Under the pieces are notes generated by a model. It worked only from the letters and a program-made list of their open reading frames with translations. It did no database searches and was not told the origin of the DNA. The translations under genes were made by a program, and so were the position numbers. Of a stretch of DNA of 64,000 bases, positions 37,150-48,719 are shown one piece after another. Numbering within the stretch: position 1 is the stretch's first letter; every line of letters starts with the position of its first letter. This DNA comes from Coniella vitis (Eukaryota > Ascomycota > Sordariomycetes > Diaporthales > Schizoparmaceae): the NCBI GenBank assembly GCA_011317545.1, contig WUJK01000006.1:1302001-1366000 (forward strand). Reading direction: 5' to 3'.

Positions 37150-38579
37150 TTGGCACGGCTAGACCCTTTCCACGTGGCGACCTGATCCCTTTTCCACTCT
37201 GCATTTCTTGGGACGCGTTGGGGAGGTTCAAACGAGCGGACGGCATCAGCGTAGAGTTGTGGGCAACTGCTTAATAGTTCTTGCACTCTAAGGCGTCAAG
37301 GCTGCTTGGATGCGTTGTCAATTATTTCCCTATATCTTTTTTGCCTTGTTTTTGGTACTGCTTTTTCAACTGGAGTTTAGAGGGAGACAATCGGGAAAAA
37401 ACATGATACCTCGGATGCATCGAATCTAGTAGCTAGACGTGCTATCTTCTCTCGCAAGCTACGCGACAACTACTTATTACTTTCAATCCTATTGAGCTGC
37501 ATTGGACGGCCCTTTATGAGCGCATGTCGTTTTGTTCGTACTCGGTGCGTAAGGTTGCAGAAGTTGTGAAGCACAGCCAAAGCGCATGGGTGCGTATATG
37601 GTCTCGAATTCTCATTCACCCTTTCATTTCCCCATTCCAGTCCCGGTTGCTTCTCATTACATGCAGATATGCCTAGAAACACAACAGGGATATGAGTGAA
37701 GAATGCGTTGACGCTTTACCGTGTAAGTGAAAAAAAAAAAAAAAAAAAAAAAGAAAAGAAAAGGGTACGCGAACATGTGCTTGGCCCCGCCTAAGAGAAA
37801 AGAACATTCCCAAATAACATGCAGATAAAAAAGACAGCATCCTAAACGCCCAGATGACCGAATCCCCAACCCATTTCACCGAGATATCCTGGTTGGCTCG
37901 AGCAGCACATGCCAAATGGACGAAAGCTACAAAGCCCATAACATATAGTGTACAGATAAACCCTCCCAATAATGAATCAGAGAAAAATTATCGACCAAAC
38001 TCCGTGTATGTAGGGGGAAACAAGAAAAGAAAGCGTTAGAAATGGCCTTGGAAGCGTCCAATCTGCCAGACAACAATCCCAAATGCTTTGATGCCACCAA
38101 GTTCTGAATGCCTGCCAGGATGTCATCATTGTCCCATTTTGAGTAGCAGCCGCCCCCACTGCGTCTTTTCGTTGTGCAGCCGGCGAAGTGGTTGATCTAA
38201 GTTCGAGAACTATGGCATAGACCGCTTCGGAGTCTCATCAAGTTCAAGTCTTTAAGAAGAAAAGAAAGAGGAGAGGAATGTACGTGTTCGGGTATCGTCT
38301 GGCGTTTTGATCGTACGTCCACGGGGGGTCGGGGAGGGGGGAAGCCGCCGCGAATTGGTGCGGTGCGTACATGTGCATAGAATGCAACGGACCAAGTCCT
38401 CTTCGTAATGAGAAAAGGCTGATACACAATCTTTCGACTGTTTCACAGCGCTTCTCTCAAGTACGCACCTTCCTTCCGAGGTGGACCTCTCTTCCTCTCC
38501 CTTGCAGAAGAACCTTTCGGCACAACAATGCTCCTTGGGAGAGACGTACGTTTCGCCTCGAAATCTTGACACGGCTCCT
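37150..38579. other. 1.4 kb convergent intergenic region
   Basis: Lies between the SCC2 and Rab-gene stop codons. It holds a 23-A run (37730-37752). No gene seen; the open frames here are short and cross the A-run. Confidence 0.55.
37730..37752. repeat. poly-A tract (23 bases)
   Basis: Twenty-three A residues followed by AG-rich DNA. No retroelement ORF or target-site duplication is evident beside it. Confidence 0.85.
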
Positions 38580-39787
38580 CTAACAGCACTTCTTCGCTCT
38601 TCTGACTTCGTAGTCTTCGGTCGTCTGCTGGCCCTGCAAAGGCTGCACAGCTCTCTCAACCGTCACAGAAGGCGAGAAACCAGGTGAAAAGAGCCATGAC
38701 CTGCGGTCTCTGCCTACCCGGAAGCTCCCTCCGGGCCTCGCGTAGTCAAAGTATCCTCCCGATCCGCCTGGTGCCCCGTCATGGCCAGTGCCGCCAGCGC
38801 TGAGAACCCCGTCATAAGGCGTCATGCCCGGCGTGCTACTGGTTGCTGCTAGAATGGCAGCCTGCATCTTGCGGTTCTGCTCGACCAATTTACGTGTGAC
38901 CACGCGAAAGACCTCTTCGACACCCTCGCCCGATTCAGCAGATATTTCGTGGCAGGCGTCCCAGCCTACTTCCTGGCCCCAGAAGCCTGAGCTGCGCTTC
39001 GATGTCGGACTGCGCGGTTCTATCGAAGGGGACTCGCTCGAAGAGAAGAAGCCGCCGCCGACGCCACCGTGCCCAGCACTAGCCGGTCCCGTAGGGGCCG
39101 ATAGCATTCCGCCAGCCGTCGGTGGTGGCGTGGATCCGAGGCCGGGGGCCAGATTCTCGGCGACGTAGGCAATGCAGCGCTCGAAGGGGACTTCACGGAG
39201 GCTCGGGTCGCGGGCGACAACGTCAGACTTTGTGCCGACAATATGCAGGACAATGTCGTGTGGAAGGTTGCGGCGCAGCTCGGACAGCCAGGCGCCCATG
39301 TCTGCAAAAGATTGGGCGTCGGTTATCGAGTAACACAGGATACAGGCATTAGCGCCTCGGTAGTAGAGGCGCGATATGGAGCGAAAGCGTTCTTGGCCAG
39401 CTAATAAAAAGCGAGCATTGTCAGCGCACACATGCTGTGTAATCCGGGGGATCAAGTAGTTTTGTTGGTTGATGCAAAAGGTGAGTGAGCCAGCCTCGGC
39501 ATTACACTGAAGCGAGCGAAAGCAAAGACAGACGCGCAAGTAGAAGACACCAAAAGACAAGATACTGGTAAAGAAAAAGCAGAAGACGTACCAGTATCCC
39601 ATATCTGCAATCGCACCGTTGTGTCTGTGTCGCTGTCTACCACGCGCTTGGTAAGAAAGCTGGCGCCAACGGTGCTGGTAATTTGGCTGGGCTCGAATGC
39701 GCCTTTGCAATAGCGCATGACGAGGGAGGTTTTGCCGACACCTTGGGAGCCAAGGACGACAATCTTGGCCTCGAGTGCCGACGACAT
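38580..39787 (-). CDS. atypical Rab-family small GTPase with a long insert
   Basis: Exons 39787-39592 and 39400-38580, 338 residues against about 200-220 for a normal Rab. G1 is GSQGVGKTS (residues 13-21), G3 WDTAGQE spans the splice junction, and G5 is EISAESG. G4 reads GTKSDV, so the usual Asn of NKxD is Thr, which can weaken guanine binding but also occurs in some active GTPases. Between G4 and G5 sits an insert of roughly 70 residues rich in Gly, Ser and Pro (VGGGFFSSSESPSIEPRSP). A second long Gly-rich tail precedes the terminal KKCC, a double-cysteine geranylgeranylation signal. I cannot assign it to a named Rab subfamily. A longer frame on the same strand up to 40370 is out of frame with the G1 exon and is not used. 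Confidence 0.85.
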
Positions 39788-41370
39788 TCTGCCGTCTGAG
39801 AAATCGCGTAAACTTTTCCTTGTTTTTTGAGTAGTGATTGTTTTTCGCGAAACGGCCAAATTGTGTGGCTGTAGCCTGGCAGCAAGGGATTTTGACAAGA
39901 ACACTGGCTGTGACAATCTCGCGGGCGGACTGAAGGCAAGTGACGGACGGACGGATAGACTGCGTGACTGACGAGCGGCCGTGCGTGGCGTGCGGGATTC
40001 CAAGTCTTGTCGCAGCAAGAAATCGTTCTGATGAAGAGCAAGGAACGGGGAAATGGTCCCCTCTGTTTGAGGCCGCTCGCAAGGGGTGGAGGATCGGGCT
40101 GGGCTCAATGCGCGGCGGACGAAGGAGATGAAGACAGGCAGGATCTTTGGCCGAGGGATCCCAGGTCAGGGCGTCATGGTTCGGGCTCTGGACGGTTTTC
40201 TCAATGCATTCGACCGCCCTGGTGGCCGGGATGTGGATATTCACTTGGCGGAGATCGACCACGGCCACAGAGAGGGAAGCAGTCGAGGTGGAGCCAGGCA
40301 AGTAGCAGACAGCAGGCAGCAGGCAGCAGATGGGAAAGGGCAGCTGAAAGAAGACAGGCCGATCTGTCAATGTAGATAGCTATTATAAGGCCAGAGAGAA
40401 AGGCAGGCACAAGGACCAAATGCGTGCAGCGCCCGGACGGAGAGGCAGAAGGAGGCCTGACTATGTCCTCGGAATCCTCATTCACTCTGGTTGCACGAAC
40501 GAAGGAGAGAAAGGAGATGAAGAGGGAAGGAAAGAGAGAGAAAGAAAGAAGGAGAGAAGAAAGAAAAGAGCCACAACGGGAAGTAAGCCGACCAGGTGGG
40601 AGGATGATCACGATGAGTAGGGTACTATGGTGTGAAAAGCGAGTAAGAAAAATAGGCGATCGCGCACAGCCGCAGCGAGGGAGGGTGTCAGGGTGTTTGT
40701 AGTGGTGTTGAATCGGGCAAGTCGTGTGGTCCAGGACCCAGGTGATCGCCCGATTGGTACATCATAGTATACATAGTACCTCTTGCGCCCTCAGGCTCTC
40801 TCTACCCTGCAGCAGCGTGACCCGAAACACCACTCGCTACCGGACTAGTACTGCTCATACCAGCATGCTCCCAGGCGGCTGTTCACTGGAATGCCATGAT
40901 CCAACAGGGGCTGCCCAGGCTGCCCAAACTGGCAAATGACGGGCAAGCGCACATCATTATACATACATAGTATAGCGGACCAGCCCTATGGGCCTCGGGG
41001 GGGGGGGGCATCTTGCAGTTGCAGATCTTGGAATGTAAACTGTAAGCGCAGATGTCGCTTCATTATCAGCAGAGCATCTCGTCCGTTTCCGTTGAACTTG
41101 TCACAGTCGTTTGCAAGTGTGTTTGTTGATATTGCGAATAAACAACCATTACAGTAAGGTCATCTTAAAATCCGAGCTATTCAACATGATTCTCGTACAT
41201 AAATATATACAGCATTGTGACCCAATGATGCAAGTAACTTTCCCCCCCTCCCCCCGAAAACATCAAACGCTCGTCCTCGCCCATGCCATGTTCGTACACG
41301 TGTCGATATACTTGGCAGCACACAAACCATGTACATAAACTCTGTCGTAATCAATGCCCTCGGGCCCAAT
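39788..41370. other. 1.6 kb intergenic region upstream of the Rab-like gene
   Basis: Contains a purine-rich strand with GAAAG/GGAGA units at about 40500-40570, a C-rich/G-rich run (10 G at about 40998-41007), and two half-sites (40771, 40965). It also contains the 3' flank of the flavocytochrome b2 gene. No gene recognised. Confidence 0.55.
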
Positions 41371-43125
41371 CTACAGCTTGGACGATCTCTGCGGCGGGTT
41401 CACCAACGGGTCATACGCCCACTTGGTCAAGTAATCGCGGGGCGTGCCAGTGCCATGGTGTGCCAGGCTGCTCACATCCAACAAACTCGGGTTGAGCTGG
41501 TCCACGCTCGTGCACCCAATCAAGCGCATGTTCATCTCCATCTCATCCTTGAGCAGCTGCATCGCGCGGTCGACGCCCGCTTCGCCGTACGCCGACATGG
41601 CATACAGGAACGGTCGCCCAATGCCCACACCTTTGGCGCCCAGGCACAGCGCCTTGATGATATCTGTCGCGCGCCGCACGCCACCGTCCACATACACCTC
41701 GATCTTGTCCTGATAGCCCAGCTCGCGCAGCCGCGGCATCGTCTCGGCAAGCACCTCGACAGCCGATCGCGCAAATTCAAGCTGCCGTCCGCCGTGGTTC
41801 GACAGCACCACGCCCTGCACGCCAGCCTCAACCGCCAGAATCACATCCTCCACTCGCTGCACGCCCTTGAGGATAATGGGCATCTTGGTGATGCTCTTGA
41901 ACCAGGGGATATCCTTCCAGCTCAGCGCCGGGTCAATAAAGCTCGAAATCGCCCGCGCCGCACCCTGCGAATTGTCCGTCTGTTGCCCGCTCTGCACGCT
42001 CGTGCCCTGGTCGTCAAACTTACTGCGCATGTCCTTTTCGCGACGGCCCAGTTGTGGTGCGTCGACCGTGATGAACAGCGCTTTGCACCCGCGCTTCTCG
42101 GCGTGCTGTACAATTTTGCGTGTGATTTCCCGGTCCTTGTTGACGTACAGCTGCATCCACTGTACTTGGTCCCCTTGCGCTGCGTCCATGATTTCGTCAA
42201 AAGAGCACGAGGCAAGCGTTGGAATCATTTGCACGACGTTGTGCTTTTTGGCAGCCCGTGTAAGAACGACCTCGCCCTCGGGGTGGCCCAACTTGCCAAG
42301 GGCCGTCGCAGTTACATAAAAGGGAACGTCGACCTTGGTACCGAGCATGGTGGTGGTAAAGTCGACTTTTTCGACATCGACGAGGATGCGTGGACGGAAC
42401 CATATCCTGTGAAAGGCGGCATGGTTCTCGCGCAGAGTCTGCAAAGTGACCCGTTAGCACTCCCCGACCCTGTTTCCGTGTGCGTGGATGGGCATCATGA
42501 GCATTGGAAGGATGGAGGAAAGGCCACGCACAATCTCGTCGTCCGCAGCACTAGAATAGTAGCCCCATGCCGTCTTCTTCATTATACGCCTCGCCACAGC
42601 CTCAAAGTCCATCAGATTATAGCACTGATCCAGCTGCGGTATCTGCTGGATGCGCTGCAACCGCTCCTTCTCCTCTGGACTCTCCTCCTTTTCTTCATGC
42701 TCCACAGTCTTCATGTCCACAGGGCCGAGGTGCTTAGACTTGTCCAGGTACTTGTCCAGAGTATCCGGAGGGTGGATGGGCTCGAATTCCTCAGTAGCGT
42801 CTTTGCCCTATGGAGGTGTATCGCGACACATTAGACATTGGAAAGGTGTTATATCGGGGAAGGGGGGAGGGCGGTTTTTTTTGGTGGCTTGGACCTACGG
42901 CATACTTGAGTATGATCTTCATACCGCCAGGATGTTCGGGCAGGAACTCTGTCACATCGTATGCTTTGCCCTGTAGAATCATTTAGACTACGGTCAGCTC
43001 ACAAACCGGCTTGACGAAAAGAGGTCTGGAGGGGAGACGTAAGGAAGGCATAAACGTACATGAACAATCACCCAGCAATCCTCCGCGGTGCTGTGCTTCG
43101 CAACCTCTGCGCCGTTGAGAGCCAT
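41371..43125 (-). CDS. flavocytochrome b2-type L-lactate dehydrogenase (FMN alpha-hydroxy-acid oxidase)
   Basis: Exons 43125-43060, 42970-42899, 42807-42532 and 42438-41371, 493 residues. The N-terminal cytochrome b5 domain (1-90) has the heme ligand in EHPGG and a second histidine in FEPIHPP. The FMN barrel holds the active-site residues: Tyr236 (QLYVNKD), Asp264 (TVDAPQLG), Lys329 (IILKGV), His353 and Arg356 (SNHGGRQL). It oxidises L-lactate or a related 2-hydroxy acid and passes electrons through the heme. Yeast Cyb2 has a long mitochondrial presequence; here the protein starts directly at the b5 domain (MALNGAEVAKHSTAEDC), so a cytosolic place or another leader exon must be considered. 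The 501-codon frame on the opposite strand is a shadow. Confidence 0.92.
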
Positions 43126-44192
43126 CTTGGAGAAGTCAAGGGTTGAGATGCGGTATCAAGCATGCGAGAACAGTAATTCGTCGAAGATGGTAAGAATTGA
43201 GCAGCCAAAGACCGAGGTAGAGATCCAGAGAGAATACAAATCAAGGGTACAAGCGCTGTAAAGCGAGCAACAAACAGTCCCAAAATTCTCAAGAAACGAA
43301 AGCAATGTGGCGACCGAAGCCAGGACAAGAAGTATAGCGTCGCGTTGGGGCAGCGCAGCCGAGCCTTTTGCCCTTGTCGCAATTGAATTCACTCGGCGAT
43401 GTTCTTCGGGATGCCAAAGACGGTTTAGACCAAGGGGACCGGGCCAGGTCAGATGGGCGAATAGCACTGATACGTCAAAAGTCGCCCTGGAGATTCCAAA
43501 AAGGAAGAATGGACGGGTGTGTGCGCACTTCTTGGATGCCGTCACCAGTTGCGTTCGGGATCAGCGGCTACTGTGTACTATGTAAGAAGCAGAAGAGGAG
43601 AGAAACAGAAGTAGCGAATCTTCTCACCTAAGCTTGATCAGTGAGTAACCAACCCCTCCATCACTTTTGGAGCCCGCGCTCTGGGCATCGCCTTATAAAT
43701 CGATGCCGACCCGTTGGACCGTCCGCATGGACTTGGAGCCACCCAGCCCACCCCACTACCAAGGCACAAGGCCCACTGCAGGGATCGGTACTTCGCCTCG
43801 GTGCAATACAACGCGGGGTTCTCCACAATAAGCGACAGGGATCTTTCACGCCGGTACGGTTCAGACGCCGAGCATGTGTGTGAATTTATGGACTTGACGA
43901 GCAAGGCCTCGATACTGTCTTTTCCGAGCCGACGTGCACCTGCGATTCTTTGGTAATGATGCTATATAATATGCGTTTAACCAACCCATCATCAAGAAAC
44001 GTCTCAAGAAACCCAGTAGCACAAACGTCTATTGGACCCCAAGTAGCATTTGTAGGTCGTGATTTTAGGTGCAGTGTCCCTCTTTATCCCATTCGGCGGT
44101 CCCCCCATCTCGACGACTCGATTCTCATAATCTTAAGATGCAACATCACTGCTGGTGCCAGACAGCGTTGGCGCGGTAGTACATAGTATTGC
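43126..44192. other. intergenic, flavocytochrome b2 to WSC gene
   Basis: 1067 bases with the flavocytochrome promoter and the WSC gene 3' end. Two half-sites (43576, 44181). No gene seen. Confidence 0.55.
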
Positions 44193-45155
44193 TCAGCTTC
44201 TGAGTATTGAGACCTTGTCCTCGTCAACGCCATCCTCAGCCTCGTCCCACCAATCCTCTTCGTCGTCGTCGTCTTCATCCTCAGCGTTTGGGTCCTCTTC
44301 ATCGCTGCTGCTGTCAGAATCTTCGTCCCCCTGGTCGTCTTCATCATCTTCATCCTCGTCGTCTTCCTCGTCCTCCTCGCCATTCTCTTCATCCTGGTCA
44401 TTGCCCACCTGTGTCTCATTGCCCTTCTGGTTGCTTGGTGGTGGAATATGCAGACTTGTCTGATTCCTGCTAAAGAGGTTCAGAGTTAAGAGACCACCGC
44501 AAGTATCTGTGGCGTTGCCGCTGCACGGCATCGAGCACGACTGGTTGGTGGGCTGCACGCCAGTGGCAAGGCTGTTGCCGCACCAGCATTCGCTGCCGTA
44601 TTCAAGGCCAGCCCACTGGTAGTTCCCATAGCTGCAAATGACCAGGCATTTGTTGGTTGTCATGAGATCGGTACTGAGGACTCTGTCCAAGGCTCGGGAT
44701 TCCGATGGCTCCCTAACGCAACCAAGGTTGGCCCAGTCATGTCGTGGGCTCTGTGACATAAAGTTGGTTCGGTACAGTGAAAAGAGGTTACCGCCGCCAC
44801 ATATCTGAGACGAGTCGCCCGCACAGGGAACGTTGCACGAACTGTCGGGCACCTGGTATGCATTGGACAGAGTCTTGTACCCGCAGTAACATTCGTTCCC
44901 ATATTCCAAACCATAATACCTGTGCCCTTCACAGTAGGACTTGCAAGCTTGAACTGTCATGTTGCTGGCTGTCAATCTGTCACTGTTGAGAGCGCGGGCG
45001 TCTGAGCCTTCTCTGAAACACCCAATATCTTGAGGCTTTTGTTAACAAGTGCCTCTATACTGGAGACAGTGGCATGCTGACTTACAGACATCTGGATCAG
45101 CAGACGTTACCATCAGCGAAGCAGAGGCTGTCAAGAGAAGGGCGTTGGTAATCAT
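44193..45155 (-). CDS. secreted protein with two WSC domains and an acidic tail
   Basis: Exons 45155-45086 and 45028-44193, 301 residues. A signal peptide of about 19 residues (MITNALLLTASASLMVTSA) is followed by two WSC domains, each with the cysteine pattern YIGCFRE ... GLEYGNECYCG ... CNVPCAGDSSQICGG and, in the second, LGCVREP ... GLEYGSECWCG ... CSMPCSGNATDTCGG. WSC domains are thought to bind beta-glucans in the wall. The last 85 residues are almost entirely Asp, Glu and Ser and end VSILRS. No membrane span and no GPI signal are seen, unlike wall-stress sensors. The sequence around residue 24 (V-Y-I-GC) depends on the splice, which gives a perfect domain start. Confidence 0.88.
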
Positions 45156-45170
45156 TGTTGTTTTGCTCTC

Positions 45171-45276
45171 TGGGTACGAATGCTGCGGGCTGGGAACGAA
45201 TGCTGCGGGCTGGGAACGAATGCTGCGGGCTGGGAACGAATGCCGCGGGCTGGGAACGAATGCCGCGGGCTGGGAT
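45171..45276. repeat. 20-bp tandem repeat, five copies
   Basis: Five adjacent units of TGGGAACGAATGCTGCGGGC plus a 6-base partial unit. The first unit has T for A at position 5; the last two have C for T at position 13. It begins 16 bases upstream of the WSC-gene ATG, so it lies in that gene's leader or promoter. Spacing is head-to-tail with no spacers. Confidence 0.95.
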
Positions 45277-45793
45277 AGCTGTTTGGTCAATGAACACTTA
45301 GGTAGTATGAAGGACACTGCAAAGAATGGTGGTCAAGTTGATGATGCTGAAGTGAAGACACAGAACTAATGGAGAACAGAGAGGGAAGAGAAGCTCACCG
45401 TACAGTAAATAAACAGGGAGGCGAGAGACTCCGAGAATAGATCGGATCACTGAAGCAAAGATGCAAGAGCTTCTGCCGCTAACTCGGCAGGTGCCGAAGA
45501 GGAATGGAGTTTCACTCGCAGCAGGAATGACCAAAGAGCTTTAATCGAAGCATATAAACAGGCAGATTTAACCTGCCCATAAAAAATATCACAAACATGA
45601 CGGAAGTGACTGCCGTGGAAAGGTGGTGGAAAGTACCTAGATAATGACAAGGTAGTAGGGGAAACGGTCGTCGCGATTTCGTTGCCCGACTAGAAGAGAT
45701 CGAGAGAACAATACATTCAAACACACCTACGCAAATCTGCCGCTAATGCTTTTCTTCTTTTCTTCGCTCGTCCATGAATATATGCACCGAGTG

Positions 45794-45839
<46 letters not shown>
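45794..45839. repeat. poly-A tract (46 bases)
   Basis: Forty-six consecutive A residues, by far the longest homopolymer here. No reverse-transcriptase-like frame or flanking duplication was found. The true length may be uncertain because such runs are hard to sequence. Confidence 0.9.
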
Positions 45840-45841
<2 letters not shown>

Positions 45842-46197
45842 AAGAGGTATGGCGCGCAAATTTAGAAACTTCTTGTAAATACACTCCACTTTCTAATTGG
45901 AGGCGGCCGTGCCCTAAGTATATAACTGCCGGTGCGTTATCATAGGGAACTGTGCTTCTCAAGCTCAACGAAGTTTTTGAGGCTTGAACGTGGTGCGTTT
46001 CGAGGTTGAGTCACCGGGTTGTACCAGAGCACCAAAAGCAAGAACTCAACACCTGCTCCTGCGCATGTCTTTTGCGGCCGAGGCATGCCCCAGCTATTGG
46101 TCCACGGCGGATGTTCAAAGTCGCCCGTTGCTGTATCGGCGCTAGCTCATCGCGACTGCTCATTGGGTGGACCGAATACTGTGATATCTGTGACGCC

Positions 46198-48719
46198 TCA
46201 CTGTGACTTGGTCTTGTTGGCTGCCGCTGCTTCAGAGATAAAGCGACGTCCAATCTGGATCGTCTCGGCCGCGCCGCGTTGCCGCTGCCAAAAGGCTTGC
46301 CCCGGGGCTGCCTGACCAGACACTGAGGCGCGTCTTGCTTCCTCTTCAAGGGCCTCCCTTGTGATAGCCTCACCGCCCGTAAAGTCGGCTGCGGCTGCAC
46401 TTTCCGCGAGTTCTTCTCCCAAAGTCTCCTGGAGGTGTAGCTTCCTCATCGAAAACCGCTCGGCTCGTTCCTTTTGCAAGCCGGGGCTGTCTAGGCCGCT
46501 GATAACGTAGCGAACAATAAGTTGCACGACCAGGTATAGATGCTCTGCAAATAAGATACTCAGAAGCAGTGCCCAGGCCTTGATATTCGACGGATCGCCT
46601 TCGGGCCCGTACGGGTCGTGGCTGAAAATGAACACAACAGCAGCGCTTGTGAGACTTCCCAGCCATGAGAGGAATCCCAAAGAGGTCACCCAGGGCCCAA
46701 TGGAGTCAGATCTCCAGGGAATGGGCCGTTTGCTGCTCATAGCAATCTTCATCGCATCTGCGCGAGCCTCAACCCAGTTGTTGACAAGGAAAGAACAGGC
46801 CGTCAAGGGCCATATCACAGAGAACAATGACAGATAACCTGTCAAACCAATATTAGTCGTCACTGGCATCTATATTGGGGATGAAAATGCAACTTGCCGA
46901 ATTGAACCACCATTTCCCGGTAATCCACAGTCACATCGTACTCGTCCAGTTCAGCCTCATTGCGCACGCGCTCCAAGAACGATGCTTCCTCCTCAGGGTC
47001 TGCGCGTTTTTCGAGAGTCTCCTTGTGTGTAATTTCTTCCTGGACTTCCTTGACGGCTTTGAAAACCCTTCGCTTCAGGATGGGCACAATTGCCTCTAGG
47101 AGGAAGTTGACGATTTGAGCAGTAACCGTGAAATAGATGATCTGCTTCTTGAGCCGATCCGGATCGATTTGAAAGGCCTTCGTCTCAACTTTTCCGTCTC
47201 GCGTAAATTTTTGAGCAGTGACTTGGAAAACGTCCAGGTGAGGCACGAGCACCTTGGCGAAAGGCACGTACACGAAGGCAGTAAGAAAAATTGGCAGATA
47301 GGAGGTTATAAAATTGATGACGAATATTTTCTGGACAAATGCGGCTTGGTGTGCTTTGCAATTTTTCAGTCAAGCTGGATTCCGCACGAAGGGAAACAAG
47401 GTAACTCACCATCCTGTGTCTCGTAGTTCTCAATCTCGGCGAGCTTTTCGCCAAGGTTCGTAAGTACCGTAGTTAATGCTGGCATGAAAATTGTAAGGAG
47501 AATAGTAGGTAAGAAAACCTGGTGAGTATTATTAGCCAAACAACTCAAGAATGGGTTTGAAGGTGCCCGCGGATCATACCAGGTACTGCTTGAACGGGCC
47601 ATTGTAAACTTCGGAGATGAAAATCTCTATAGCAAAGCTGGAAATGATAAGGCTGCCCAAGACCAGAAGACAAGCGACTGCAAATGGAAGCTGCAAGAGC
47701 TGGCGACGGAGACGCTTGAGGGGCGAGTAGACCTTGACGACCTCCCCTGTTACTGGGTCCTTTGTCTCACGGTCAAATTGGAACTGAGTTCGAGGATGCT
47801 GAATCCGAGAGACGCCACGGACCCCCCATTGCACTGCAAGATCCACCTCCTTCTTCTTCCAGTACTCGAAAAAGACGACGCACCACAGGCAGTTGACAAT
47901 GGCATAAAACCAAGAAAATTGGCCTAGGACGAGCCAGGCACCAAAGCCAAAGGCGGCGGGGAAAAAAAGGAAGGAGAAGTATGCCTGCAGGAAGGCGAAG
48001 TAAAAGGCCACCTTCTCGCCGAACTTGTCACGAATCTCGTTGATGTCGCTCTCATCCAGGAAGTACTTGGTGCTCCACTGCTTGATCCAGTTTCGGTTGA
48101 AGGCGTGGTTGTGCAGGGGGAAAACAGAGCTGACATATTTCCATTGCCCAATTTTGGGCGTGATGCCAGCACCGCCCTCTGCTTTGGGCTTGGTAATCAG
48201 GAGATAAACCAGTCTCAGTCTCTCTGCTTCGACTACAGGCTCTTCTTCAAAGTAGGGTGTGAGATCCTTGCTTGGCGCAGACGTGCGAACGCCGTACAGC
48301 CAATCCTGGACTCGGTATCTGTAGATCTGCTGCTTGAGCAGGTTCTCAGAGGCAATCTTGACGAAGATCAGGAGGGAAGAGCCGTCGCCGCGCCGAACTT
48401 CTGTTGCCAAGCCGACCTTGGAGAGAGCCTCGATTAGTTGTACAAATGCGGCTTCAGCCTTTGCATCCTCTGCCGAGGGGGAATTAGCAAGTCGGACGGG
48501 GATGAGACGAGCAGGAGGCGGAACTGCCTCTCAGAACGGAATGCATACCTCTGGGAGGGATCTGGTAATGCACAACGTAGTCGACACTATTTGTAACAGT
48601 CAGCCTTTCATTTTACACGGGCCAAGTGGGACATCAGTGTGCTCAACTGACTTGAAGTTAGTATTCAACTCGGGGCGATCAGCATGATCGGAGCGATACA
48701 GGCTCCTCAACGTCGCCAT
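46198..48719 (-). CDS. anoctamin/TMEM16-family membrane protein (Ist2-like)
   Basis: Exons 48719-48652, 48586-48549, 48469-47580, 47518-47410, 47353-46898 and 46838-46198, 733 residues. Fungal anoctamins are lipid scramblases or ER-plasma-membrane tethers; Aspergillus and yeast members lack chloride-channel function. The soluble N-terminus is followed by about ten membrane segments starting with 'KVAFYFAFLQAYFSFLFFPAAFGFGAWLV'. Conserved stretches include 'YGVRTSAPSKDLTPYFEEEP', 'QKIFVINFITSYLPIFL', 'EMVVQFGYLSLFSVIWPL' and the 'ADAMKI' helix. The C-terminus is a charged helix. The fifth intron (46897-46839) has a GC donor (G|GCAAGT) with normal AG acceptor; a GT donor does not give a usable frame. 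The other four introns are GT-AG. Confidence 0.93.

Larger units (their letters stand above)
45156..46197. other. intergenic, WSC gene to anoctamin
   Basis: Holds the tandem repeat, a 46-base A tract and the 3' end of the anoctamin gene. No gene seen. Confidence 0.6.

Noticed and set aside
41329..42834. 501-codon frame antisense to flavocytochrome b2
   Set aside because: Same reason; the minus-strand gene has all catalytic residues.
45171..45276. CRISPR-like array
   Set aside because: Units are directly adjacent without spacers, and this is a eukaryotic genome.
45794..45839. poly-A tail of a retroposed element
   Set aside because: No element body, no target-site duplication and no reverse-transcriptase-like frame beside it.
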